A DNA stretch of 64,000 nt, taken from contig JAJDWH010000050.1 of the NCBI GenBank assembly GCA_022825705.1, forward strand, positions 82,916-146,915. The letters run 5' to 3'. This DNA comes from Alphaproteobacteria bacterium. Lineage in GTDB: Bacteria; Pseudomonadota; Alphaproteobacteria; TMED109. The position numbers and the translations under genes are program-made. Shown piece after piece: positions 26,313 to 34,962 of the stretch (position 1 is the first letter of the stretch; each line of letters begins with the position of its first letter). Below the pieces are notes generated by a model. That model was given only the letters and a program-made list of their open reading frames with translations, was not told where the DNA came from and made no database searches.

Positions 26313-27442
26313 GACGCACGGCCCTCATCCCATCCCCTCGCCCGCGGCCAACTGGGCCTGGGTTCGATCCAACCTCCCCCCAGAACCCGTGAACCTCGGT
26401 AGAACACCGCCGCCTGACCCGGAGCGACCGCCTGTTCGGGAGCCTGGAACGACACCTCCGCCCGGCCCCCGGCCAACAGCCGGACGCGACCGCGAGTGCC
26501 GCGATGGGTGGAACGCACCCGCAACTGCACATCGTTCAGCTCGGTTCCGGCCTCCGACGACTCGTCCGCGAGCCAGTTGACATCGCGGATCGAAATGGCG
26601 GACACCCCGAGTGACTCCTTGGGGCCCACGACCACGCGCCGTTCAGTAGCGTCGATTCGGACCACGTAGAGGGGCTGACCCGCATCGGTGACCCCGAGAC
26701 CGCGCCGCTGGCCGACCGTGAATCCGGTGATCCCGGCGTGCGTGCCCAGCACGCGGCCATCCACGTGCACGATGTCTCCCGCGGCAGCGGCATCCGGGCG
26801 CAGGCTGCGAACGATGTCGCGGTAGTTGCCGTCAGGGACAAAACAGATGTCCTGGCTCTCCGGCTTCTCGGCCACGCCAACACCGGCCCGAGCCGCGGCC
26901 CGGCGCGTTTGTTCCTTGGAAAACCCCCCCAATGGAAAGCGAAGCCGTTCGAGCTGTGTGCGGCCGGTGGCAAACAGGAAGTAGCTCTGGTCCTTTGACG
27001 CGTCGGCAGCCCGGTGGAGCTCGGGACCGTGCGCGCCCTCAACCCGCCGGACGTAGTGACCGGTCGCCATCCAGTCGGCGTCGAGCTCCATCGCCGTATC
27101 CAGCAGGTCACGGAACTTCACCCGCTGATTGCAGAGAACACACGGCACCGGAGTCACGCCTTCGGCGTACCGGTCGGCAAAGTCCTGCATTACGCTGTCC
27201 TGAAACCGCTTCTCGTAGTCGAGCACGTAGTGCGGGATGCCAAGATGGTCGGCCACGCGACGCGCGTCGTACACGTCCTGGCCTGCGCAGCACGTCTTCG
27301 TGCCGGCTTTGCGGATTCCCCGGCCGTACAGGTGGAGCGTAATGCCCACGACTTCGTGTCCCGCTTCATGCAGCAGCGCCGCCACGACCGAGCTGTCAAC
27401 GCCACCGGACATTGCGACGACGACGCGGGAGCGGCGGTTCAT
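26309..27442 (-). CDS. mnmA: tRNA-specific 2-thiouridylase MnmA
   Basis: 377 residues from the ATG at 27442; the open frame reaches much further but the homologous start is MNRRSRVVVAMSGGVDSSVVA with the PP-loop SGGVDSS. The two catalytic Cys are in VPCVLCNQRVKF and SQDICFVPDGNY, and TGHYVRRV precedes. It makes 2-thiouridine at the wobble base of tRNA-Lys, -Glu and -Gln, using sulfur relayed from a cysteine desulfurase. The start overlaps the hydrolase stop (ATGA) and the stop overlaps the ybdK start (GTGA). Confidence 0.95.
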   Translation of the reverse strand: MNRRSRVVVAMSGGVDSSVVAALLHEAGHEVVGITLHLYGRGIRKAGTKTCCAGQDVYDARRVADHLGIPHYVLDYEKRFQDSVMQDFADRYAEGVTPVPCVLCNQRVKFRDLLDTAMELDADWMATGHYVRRVEGAHGPELHRAADASKDQSYFLFATGRTQLERLRFPLGGFSKEQTRRAAARAGVGVAEKPESQDICFVPDGNYRDIVRSLRPDAAAAGDIVHVDGRVLGTHAGITGFTVGQRRGLGVTDAGQPLYVVRIDATERRVVVGPKESLGVSAISIRDVNWLADESSEAGTELNDVQLRVRSTHRGTRGRVRLLAGGRAEVSFQAPEQAVAPGQAAVFYRGSRVLGGGWIEPRPSWPRARGWDEGRAS

Positions 27443-28404
27443 GCCGCGTGTCCGCTGGAAGACTTCTCGGCCGTCCGCCGGCTGTAGAGCGCCTGCGCCT
27501 CGGCGACCAAGTCGGACGTGAATTCGGTACCCCATTCCGGAACGAAATGGCCAGCATTGCCAATCGCAACCGGCGAACCAAGCCCGCGAATCCGCCCCGC
27601 CAACGCGCGCATGGCGTCGGCTGGGATGATCGGGTCGCGCATACCGGCGAGCAGCATCGCGAAGCCGTCGAAGGCCTCGCCCCACCACGTTTCCGCTGTC
27701 TGCGCCAACTCTGCACCTGGGTCCTTCTGCGATGTCGGGAAGAGCCGCGGCAGCGCCATCAGTGCCGCCTTGTACGAGGCGTCCGGAAAGGGCGCCTGAT
27801 AGGCGTTGCACTGGGCAAGCGTCAAAATCCGGTTGGTCCGGGCCATCAACGACCGCACGTTCAGGTCCGGCTCCGCGCGGGCGGTGGCCAGCCAGTTGTG
27901 ATATCCGCCGGGAAGCGGCCGGGCTCCCGTTGCCAGCCACGTGTTGAAGCACACCAGACCGACGAACCGCTCCGGCATCGTGTGCGGGATCGTCATGCCG
28001 AGCGTGCCGCCCCATTCGTGCACGACCAGAACGATGTCCCGCAGGTCGAGACGCTCAATCAGGTTAATCAGGCTGGAGCGGAGCCCTTCGAACGAATAGG
28101 CCTCGGGATCCGCCGGCTTGTCGGACCGGCCGAACCCTGGCAGGTCCGGAGCAACCGCACGGTGACCCTGCCGCACGATTTCAGGAATGATGTGCCGATA
28201 GAGATACGCCCACGTCGGATGGCCATGCAACAGCAGGAACGTGAGCGCGTCGGGGGATCCGGTCCCTCCCTCGTCCACGTAATGCATGCGGATCGGCCCG
28301 CAGTCGTCAAAGCCCGGCACGGCCTCGAGATAGTGCGGGGAAAACGGCCAGCCCGGGAGATCCCGAAACCGGTCGTCCGCGGTGCGGAGGACCTCTATGG
28401 CCAT
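27439..28404 (-). CDS. Haloalkane-dehalogenase-like alpha/beta hydrolase with Glu at the nucleophile position
   Basis: 321 residues from the ATG at 28404. The chain follows the subfamily-I haloalkane dehalogenases closely: LLLHGHPTWAYLYRHIIPEI (oxyanion loop), VAPDLPGFGRSDKPADPEAY, INLIERLDLRDIVLVVHEWGG, then AGMRDPIIPADAM for the acid and NAGHFVPEWG for the catalytic His. The nucleophile elbow normally reads Gln-Asp-Trp-Gly-Gly; here it is His-Glu-Trp-Gly-Gly (codon GAA). The halide-binding Trp next to it is kept. Glu in place of Asp should disturb the covalent step, so the activity may be altered or lost. It is coupled to mnmA by ATGA and follows TRAP dctM by 88 bases. Confidence 0.82.
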   Translation of the reverse strand: MAIEVLRTADDRFRDLPGWPFSPHYLEAVPGFDDCGPIRMHYVDEGGTGSPDALTFLLLHGHPTWAYLYRHIIPEIVRQGHRAVAPDLPGFGRSDKPADPEAYSFEGLRSSLINLIERLDLRDIVLVVHEWGGTLGMTIPHTMPERFVGLVCFNTWLATGARPLPGGYHNWLATARAEPDLNVRSLMARTNRILTLAQCNAYQAPFPDASYKAALMALPRLFPTSQKDPGAELAQTAETWWGEAFDGFAMLLAGMRDPIIPADAMRALAGRIRGLGSPVAIGNAGHFVPEWGTEFTSDLVAEAQALYSRRTAEKSSSGHAA

Positions 28405-28492
28405 CGTCGCGGCGGCCGTGTCCGCGGCTGCCGCTCCGTCGGGACCGCGGGTCCGGTCCGGAGCGGCAGGCGGCTCTCGACCCTCGTAAGGC

Positions 28493-29860
28493 TCAGTCGA
28501 GGAGGACGCCAGGCAACCACAGAGCAATCTCCGGGAAGCCGATGACAAACCCGAGGCCCACCAGCTGCAGCGCCACGAACGGAATGATGCCGCGGTAGAC
28601 CATCTGGATCTTGACGCTCGGTGGCGCCACACCCTTCAGATAGAAGAGCGCGAAGCCGAACGGTGGCGTTAGGAACGATGTTTGCAAATTCACGGCGATC
28701 AGCACGGCCACCCACGGGATCACCAGTCCGGCCGCAACGTGCGTCCCGAAGTCCAGCGTCTCCATGATCGGGGCGAACAGCGGCAGCACGATCAGCGTGA
28801 TCTCGACCCAGTCGAAGAAGAATCCCAGCAGGAATACCATCCCCATCATCAGGAACAGGATGCCCCACGACCCGAGCCCCATGTGCTCAACGAACGCGTG
28901 GATCAGGTCGTCTCCGCCCAGCGACCGGAAAACGTACGAAAACGCGGTCGCCCCGATGAAGATCCCGAAGATCATGGCGCAGGTCAGTCCGGTCCGCCCG
29001 ACCACGTCTTTCAGGACCGCCCTCGACAGTCGACGGTTAAACACCGCCAGGATGATGGAGCCCAGCGCGCCGACCCCGGCGGCCTCCGTCGGTGTCGCGA
29101 AACCGGCAAAGATCGAGCCCAACACCAGGAAGATCAGGAAGATCGGGGGGATGAATGACCGCAGCACCATCCGCAGGAGTTCCGCCTGGCTTTCCGGACC
29201 TTCCGACTCCGGCAGCGGCGGCGCCAGCGTCGGATTGAGGCGCGTGCGGAAAAACAGATAGACGATGTACAGCGAGGCCAGGACCAGGCCCGGGAAGACG
29301 GCTGCCACGAACAGTGTTCCCACTGAGATCGATAGCAGGTCCGCCATGATCACCAGCATGATCGACGGAGGAATGAGAATCCCCAGTGTCCCCGATGCAC
29401 TGATGGTTCCCGTTGCCAGTGACGGGTGGTATTGGCGCTCGAGCATCACCGGCAGCGCGAGCAACGTCATCATGACGACCGAAGCGCCGATAATGCCGGT
29501 GGTGGCAGCCATGATGGTGCCCATGATCGTCACGGACATCGCCAGCCCGCCGGGCACGCGGCGGAGCAGGACCTGCAGGCAGTGCAGGAGATCGTTGGCG
29601 ACCCCGGACCGCTCCAGCATCGTGCCCATGAAAATGAACATCGGCACGGCGACGAGGATCAGGTTCTCGCAGACACCGCCCCAGATTCGGGAAATGATGT
29701 TGAAGAACTCGATGAACGAGAAGACGTCGGCCGCAAGGCCGAGGAAGCCGGCACCGAGGGCCACGCCGCCCAGCACGAACGCAACCGGAAACCCGCTGAA
29801 CAGGAGCGATGCCAGCGCCAAGAACATCAGGACCGGCATCAGGGTGATGAGGGTGTCCAT
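28493..29860 (-). CDS. dctM: TRAP transporter large permease (DctM family)
   Basis: 455 residues, hydrophobic throughout, with motifs IMGTIMAATTGIIGASVVMM, GTLGILIPPSIMLVIMADLL and the late FLTPPFGFALFYLKG, which match the longer DctM clade used with mannitol/chloroaromatic-type TRAP systems. Its ATG shares one base with the small permease stop (TAATG). It has no dctP partner within the window. The downstream dehalogenase-like hydrolase might act on the imported compound. Confidence 0.92.
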   Translation of the reverse strand: MDTLITLMPVLMFLALASLLFSGFPVAFVLGGVALGAGFLGLAADVFSFIEFFNIISRIWGGVCENLILVAVPMFIFMGTMLERSGVANDLLHCLQVLLRRVPGGLAMSVTIMGTIMAATTGIIGASVVMMTLLALPVMLERQYHPSLATGTISASGTLGILIPPSIMLVIMADLLSISVGTLFVAAVFPGLVLASLYIVYLFFRTRLNPTLAPPLPESEGPESQAELLRMVLRSFIPPIFLIFLVLGSIFAGFATPTEAAGVGALGSIILAVFNRRLSRAVLKDVVGRTGLTCAMIFGIFIGATAFSYVFRSLGGDDLIHAFVEHMGLGSWGILFLMMGMVFLLGFFFDWVEITLIVLPLFAPIMETLDFGTHVAAGLVIPWVAVLIAVNLQTSFLTPPFGFALFYLKGVAPPSVKIQMVYRGIIPFVALQLVGLGFVIGFPEIALWLPGVLLD

Positions 29861-30525
29861 TACTGCTCTCCCCTGATGGCCTGTGCTTCCTGGGCGGCCG
29901 CCGCACGGAGTTCCTCTTCCGGATTACGGAGCTCGGGAAGCGACTTGGACAGTTCAAGTGCGGCCGCCGTCTGGCCGCTCTCGAGCAGCATGAGGTAGGC
30001 CAGGTTCCTGAGAAGGACCGCTACGCCCGCAGCGAGCAGCAACAGCATTCCCAGTGGCACGAACGACTTGATGATCCATCGATGGGACAGACCGGTAAGG
30101 GCAGACGACACCTCATCCATGCTGAACGACCGCTGGGCGAAGTCGAGACCGAACCAGATCACGAGCGCAGCGTATGGAATCAGGAACAGCGTGATGCCGG
30201 TGACCTCGAGCCGGGCCTTCCAGAGTTGAGAAAACCGTTCACGGACGACTTCGATCCGGACATGGGAGTTCCGCAAATAGCCGAAGCCCAGCGCCAACAG
30301 GAACAACGCCGCATGGAGATGCCATTCCATTTCCTGCAGTTTTGTCGAGCCAAGCACCAGGAAACGGCGAGTCACGATGTCAAAGATGATGATGAAGATC
30401 AGGGGGATCGCCAGCCACGACCCAACCATCCCGGCCAAGGTAAGCCCGCGGTCGAGTGCGCGGCTGAAGCGCACCAACGGATGTCGCTCCGGCGCCTGGA
30501 CGCTGCCAGAATTGTCCATGGACAT
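29860..30525 (-). CDS. dctQ: TRAP transporter small permease (DctQ family)
   Basis: 221 residues, on the long side for DctQ because of a C-terminal tail rich in Glu and Ala (about residues 180-221) that looks helical. Four membrane helices are seen, with LIFIIIFDIVTRRFLVLG in the first pair and NSHVRIEVVRERFSQ in the loop. It is the first gene of the operon dctQ-dctM-hydrolase-mnmA-ybdK. The usual binding-protein gene that should precede it is missing. Confidence 0.85.
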   Translation of the reverse strand: MSMDNSGSVQAPERHPLVRFSRALDRGLTLAGMVGSWLAIPLIFIIIFDIVTRRFLVLGSTKLQEMEWHLHAALFLLALGFGYLRNSHVRIEVVRERFSQLWKARLEVTGITLFLIPYAALVIWFGLDFAQRSFSMDEVSSALTGLSHRWIIKSFVPLGMLLLLAAGVAVLLRNLAYLMLLESGQTAAALELSKSLPELRNPEEELRAAAAQEAQAIRGEQ

Positions 30526-31069
30526 AGGTATCGGGTCTCCTTCTGCGTAACCGGCAGGATCAGGGGATTCCGGCGAGGCCCGTAACTTCGGAGCCGCTGG
30601 CGATGCCTTATATACCAGCTTGCCAAAGAAGGAGGGCGGTCAGCCCCCCTGCGTCAGTCCCCAACCGTCTCGATTCCGAGCGTCTCCAATCCGGGAATGA
30701 TACGAAGCCCTTCGGCGAATTCCGGCGAAGGACCAACCACCTCCATGATCTCGGCAGGATTACCGCGCAGCACGGAGGTCGATGATCCGACGGCTCCCCC
30801 TACCCACCTTCAGCCGGGTCCCGGTTCCGGATCGGCGGCCAGGCATTCAAGCGCCGGGGCTCTAACGTACCCCAAGAAGCGTTCGGAAAAGGCGGCCTCA
30901 ACGACTGCGCAACAGATCGGCTGGCATTGAGATCGTCGTGTAACGAATGCTTAACAATGGCAGACTATGGAAGAATGCGGAGCGTGTGAAGCCCAGCGAC
31001 GGTCGCCTGCCTGAGCCATGACGATGACAGCCCGACAATCAGTGCCGGGAAACCCCACGCACGCGCACC
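30526..31069. other. Intergenic region where a dctP would be expected
   Basis: About 540 bases between dctQ (minus strand) and the phosphatase gene (plus strand). I find no binding-protein gene. On the minus strand a clean 42-codon stretch (30654-30782) ends with GLRIIPGLETLGIETVGD and a TGA; it reads like the C-terminus of a lost protein that I cannot identify. Near the right end a TGTAAC/CTTAAC direct repeat at 11-base spacing (30939-30955) resembles a degenerate Pho box upstream of the PhoX-like gene. Confidence 0.35.
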
Positions 31070-32929
31070 GTGGGTAAATCGAACATCCGCACACCGGTCC
31101 CCACGGACTTCGAGGTCGTGGTCCACCGACGGCTCTCCCGACGCGGGTTCCTTGGCGGGGCCGCGGCGCTGAGTGCGACCACCTTCGTGATGAATGCGGC
31201 CCAGGCCAGGCCTGCACCGCCTGACTCGGCTCGCGATCCCCTTCCATTCAGTTCGGTCGCCGCCAACACCCGCGACACCGTGACTGTGCCCGAGGGTTAC
31301 CGCTGGCATGCCGTCGTGCGGTGGGCCGACCCGATGTGGTCAGACGGACATCCGCTCGACCCGGTCACCGGCGGGACCGGGGCCAGCCAGGAGCGTGCGT
31401 TCGGCGACAACAACGACGGGATGGAGTTGTTCACGATCGGCCAGCGGACACTCCTCGCCGTCAACAACGAGTACGTCAACCGCCACATCCTGTTCGGAAC
31501 GTCGGGTCCCGGGCTGCCCCAAACGGCCGACGACGTGCGCAAGAGCAAGGCCGCGCACGGTGTGTCGATCATCGAGGTCCGCCAGGACAGTGGGATCTGG
31601 TCCGTTGTGCTGGACTCCCCCTATAACCGGCGGATCACTGCAGATACGCCCATGACGATCACGGGACCCGCCCGCGGGCATCGCCTGCTCCGCACGGCGG
31701 CAGATCCTTCCGGTACCCAGAGCCTCGGCACCTGGAACAATTGCGGAAGCGGCAAGACCCTCTGGGGCACGTTCCTCACCTGCGAAGAGAACTTCCACTT
31801 TTATTTCGCATCGAGTGATCCCGAAGCAAAACTCCCCGATTCGCTTGCGCGCTACGGGGTCCGGGCGTCCGACCGCAATATCGGCTGGAGCGCCCGCGAC
31901 GAGCGCTTCGATATCGCGAAACACCCCCATGAACCCAACCGCGTGGGTTACGTGGTGGAGATCGACCCGACCGACCCCGCTTCGATTCCCAAGAAACGTA
32001 CCGCGCTTGGCCGGTTCAAGCACGAAAACGCGGAACTGGCCTTGGCCGACTCCGGACAGGTGGTTGTCTACATGGGCGACGACGAGCGGGGCGAGTTTCT
32101 CTACCGGTTCATCAGCGACGGGCACTACCGCGAAGGCGGGGACAACGCGGAGCTTCTGGAAACGGGCACGCTGTTCGCAGCCCGGTTTGACGACGATGGT
32201 CGCGGCGCCTGGCTCCCTCTCACGCCGGAAACCACCGGCCTCCCATCCCCGGCCGACATTTGCGTGCATACACGACAGGCGGCCTCCGCCGTCCGCGCAA
32301 CGACCATGGATCGCCCTGAATGGGTAGCCGCGAACCCGACCGGGCCCGAGGTGTACTGCTGTCTCACGAACAACACGCACCGCGGCAAGGAACCCAACAG
32401 CGGCGGCGACCCTACCCCGGTCAACGGCCCGAACCCGAGGGCGGAAAACCGTTACGGCCAGATTGTGCGTTGGCGGCCAACGGGGGGCGATCACGCCTCG
32501 TCCACATTCTCCTGGGACCTTTACGTGGTGGCGGGAAATCCGGCCGTCCATATGGGTCCGAATGCAGGCTCACCCAACCTCACCACGGAGAACATGTTCA
32601 ATTCTCCCGACGGGCTGGCGTTCGACAGCACGGGGATGCTGTGGATCCAGACCGACGGGGGGTATTCGGACGAAGGCGACTTTGCCGGTCAGGGCAACAA
32701 CCCGCTGCTGCTGGGTCACCCTGCGACCGGCGAGATCCGACGCTTCCTGGTGGGTCCGAAGGAGTGCGAGGTCACCGGTGTGACCTGGAGCGCCGACCGG
32801 AAGACCATGTTCGTGGGAATCCAGCACCCAGGTGAAAGGGGCGGCAGTCACTTTCCCGGCGGCAGCGATACGGTCCCCCGGTCCGCCGTGATCGCTATCA
32901 CCCGCGACGACGGCGGGCGCATCGGCTGA
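31070..32929 (+). CDS. phoX: PhoX-like phosphatase (DUF839), Tat-exported
   Basis: 619 residues from a GTG. The twin-arginine signal is LSRRGFLGGAAALSATTF (about residues 22-39). The body has the PhoX/DUF839 features: ERAFGDNNDGMELF, VNNEYVNRH, WNNCGSGKTLWGTFLTCEEN, HEPNRVGYVVEIDP, RFKHENAELAL and DGLAFDSTGMLWIQTDGG. PhoX is a periplasmic, calcium- and iron-dependent alkaline phosphatase that frees phosphate from organic esters. It stands alone. The weak Pho-box-like repeat 115 bases upstream would fit phosphate control but is not convincing on its own. Confidence 0.9.
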   Translation: MGKSNIRTPVPTDFEVVVHRRLSRRGFLGGAAALSATTFVMNAAQARPAPPDSARDPLPFSSVAANTRDTVTVPEGYRWHAVVRWADPMWSDGHPLDPVTGGTGASQERAFGDNNDGMELFTIGQRTLLAVNNEYVNRHILFGTSGPGLPQTADDVRKSKAAHGVSIIEVRQDSGIWSVVLDSPYNRRITADTPMTITGPARGHRLLRTAADPSGTQSLGTWNNCGSGKTLWGTFLTCEENFHFYFASSDPEAKLPDSLARYGVRASDRNIGWSARDERFDIAKHPHEPNRVGYVVEIDPTDPASIPKKRTALGRFKHENAELALADSGQVVVYMGDDERGEFLYRFISDGHYREGGDNAELLETGTLFAARFDDDGRGAWLPLTPETTGLPSPADICVHTRQAASAVRATTMDRPEWVAANPTGPEVYCCLTNNTHRGKEPNSGGDPTPVNGPNPRAENRYGQIVRWRPTGGDHASSTFSWDLYVVAGNPAVHMGPNAGSPNLTTENMFNSPDGLAFDSTGMLWIQTDGGYSDEGDFAGQGNNPLLLGHPATGEIRRFLVGPKECEVTGVTWSADRKTMFVGIQHPGERGGSHFPGGSDTVPRSAVIAITRDDGGRIG

Positions 32930-33075
32930 GCTTCCGAGCCAGGCCGTCCGGACGGAGGGCCGTAGGGAACGCGACTCAGTGGGCCAGGATTCCCGTTTGC
33001 AGGGGGAGATCGGCGCGCGGACAAGGCGCAGGGCTTGCACGAGGGGCGGGCCCGGTCATGCCGGGCCCGATGTCG

Positions 33076-33987
33076 TCACCGCGCCCGCAAGCCCGGCACG
33101 TCGGCCTCCACGTCGAACGCATCGCGAATTCCGTCCCCCAGCACGTTAAACGCGACAACCGTCACGAAGATGAGGAGACCCGGCCAGACTGCCAGCTGCG
33201 GCGCCTCGCGGATCATCCCCTGAGCCCCCGTCAGCATGCCGCCCCAGCTGGCCAGTGGCGGCTGAATTCCGAGCCCAAGGAAGCTCAGCACCGATTCGGT
33301 GAGAATCAGATTTCCCACGGACAGCGTCGCTGCCACGACGATCGGCGAAAGCGCGTTGGGAAGCACGTGCCGGATCAGGATGGTGGCCGAATCGGTGCCC
33401 AGGGCGCGGGCCGCCTGAACGTATTCCCGCTCGCGCACCACCAACGCCGCTCCCCTCGCCAGTCGTGCGACGGTCGTCCAGCCGACCAGCGCCAGAATCA
33501 GGATGATCCTGAGAGTCGCGTGCTCCGGACGATCGGCATCGAGGCCCAGACGCGAGAGGTCGGCCGCGGCCATGACAATGAGAAGCGGCAGGAGCGGCAG
33601 GGCTATCACGAAGTCCGTGATCCGCATGAGCACCGCATCGAGCCATCCGCCGAAGTAGCCGGCCGCAAGTCCGAGCGCCGCGCCGATCACGGTCGCCACC
33701 AGCGCGGCCGCCAGCCCGACAAACAGCGATACCTGCGCACCCTGGAGGAGACGGAGCAGAAGATCGCGGCCGAGTTCGTCGGTCCCGATCGGATGGCCCC
33801 AGCTTGGGCCCGAAAGGCGGGCCAGCAGATCGATGGTTTCGGCTTTCAGCCCGAGCGCCGACTCAGCCACGGGAAAGGCAAGTGCCATCAGCCCCAGGAC
33901 GGTCAGCACGACGGCGGCAGCGACCGCCGGACCGTGGCGGCGAAACCGCTTCCAGGCGCCGAGGCGGGCACCCAAAGCCGTACTCAC
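33076..33987 (-). CDS. dppC: Peptide/nickel-type ABC transporter permease (DppC family)
   Basis: 303 residues from GTG 33987, which overlaps the dppB stop as GTGA. The order is a short cytoplasmic start, one membrane helix, a periplasmic loop with HPIGTDELGRDLLLRLLQGAQVS (a strong DppC mark), then five helices. The ATPase-contact EAA loop reads EYVQAARALGTDSATILIRHVLPNAL. It forms the inner-membrane pore with DppB. It is the last gene of a three-gene set; no ATPase gene follows in the window. Confidence 0.92.
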   Translation of the reverse strand: MSTALGARLGAWKRFRRHGPAVAAAVVLTVLGLMALAFPVAESALGLKAETIDLLARLSGPSWGHPIGTDELGRDLLLRLLQGAQVSLFVGLAAALVATVIGAALGLAAGYFGGWLDAVLMRITDFVIALPLLPLLIVMAAADLSRLGLDADRPEHATLRIILILALVGWTTVARLARGAALVVREREYVQAARALGTDSATILIRHVLPNALSPIVVAATLSVGNLILTESVLSFLGLGIQPPLASWGGMLTGAQGMIREAPQLAVWPGLLIFVTVVAFNVLGDGIRDAFDVEADVPGLRAR

Positions 33988-34946
33988 GACACTCCCGCCC
34001 CGATCCGAACACGCGGATCCATCCATGCATACGTGAGGTCGGCGGCGAGATTGCCCAGCAGCACCAGCAGCGTGGCAAACAGCAGGCTCACGAGGGCAAG
34101 GTTGTAGTCGCTTGCCATCACGGCGTCGTAGATGAGCTTTCCCATGCCCGGATACGCGAACATGGTCTCGGTCACCAGCGCACCGGAGACCAATGTGCCG
34201 AGAGAGAGCCCGACGATCGTGATCACGGGAACCAGGGCGTTCTTCAGCGCGTGTCGAAAGATCACCCGCCGCTCGCGAAGGCCTTTCGCCCGGGCGGTAC
34301 GCACGTAGTCGCGGCGCAGTTCTTCCATCATTGCCGCCCGCACAAACCGGATGAACCCGCCGACCGTGGCGGCGCTAAGGGTGACCACCGGCAGCACCAT
34401 GTGGCGCCAAGCCTGCGTGCCGTCTTCGGCCAGATCGCCGCTGCCGCTTGCCGGCAGCCACCCCAGTTCGACCGAAAACGCCATGATCAGCATCAGGGCC
34501 AGCCAGAACGCCGGTACGGAGTAGGCGCCGAGCGACAACAGGCTGATTAAGTGGTCCAGCCACGAATACGCACGCCTGGCAGCCAGCACGCCGGCCGGAA
34601 TCGCGAGGGCGAGTGACAGGAGGAGGCTGAATCCGAGCAACTCCACCGTCACGCCGAGGCGCGGCCAGAGCAATTCCAGGACCGGCCGATGGTGCAGCCT
34701 CGAGTAACCGAAATCGCCAGTGAGCGCGGCTCCCAGCCAGTTCAGGTATCGCTCGTGGAGAGGGAGATCCAGGCCATAGAGAGCCTTGAGGCGGGCAGCG
34801 TCCGCGGGGGTCAGCCGCGGATCAGCCTGCACCATGACGTCGATCGGGTCCCCAGGCATCAGGCCGATCAGCGCGTAGAGCACCATCGACATGATGACCA
34901 GTACCAGCGCTGTCCCGGCGGCACGCCGGCAGAGATAACGGATCAC
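33984..34946 (-). CDS. dppB: Peptide/nickel-type ABC transporter permease (DppB family)
   Basis: 320 residues with the DppB layout: first helix, a large periplasmic loop containing LMPGDPIDVM and LYGLDLPLHERYLNWLGAAL, then five helices. The EAA-type loop is DYVRTARAKGLRERRVIFRHALKNAL. It starts 16 bases after the substrate-binding protein gene and overlaps dppC by four bases. Together these import peptides, opines, glycosides or metal complexes, with the cargo set by the binding protein. Confidence 0.92.
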   Translation of the reverse strand: MIRYLCRRAAGTALVLVIMSMVLYALIGLMPGDPIDVMVQADPRLTPADAARLKALYGLDLPLHERYLNWLGAALTGDFGYSRLHHRPVLELLWPRLGVTVELLGFSLLLSLALAIPAGVLAARRAYSWLDHLISLLSLGAYSVPAFWLALMLIMAFSVELGWLPASGSGDLAEDGTQAWRHMVLPVVTLSAATVGGFIRFVRAAMMEELRRDYVRTARAKGLRERRVIFRHALKNALVPVITIVGLSLGTLVSGALVTETMFAYPGMGKLIYDAVMASDYNLALVSLLFATLLVLLGNLAADLTYAWMDPRVRIGAGVS

Positions 34947-34962
34947 GGCCCGGAGGGACCGG

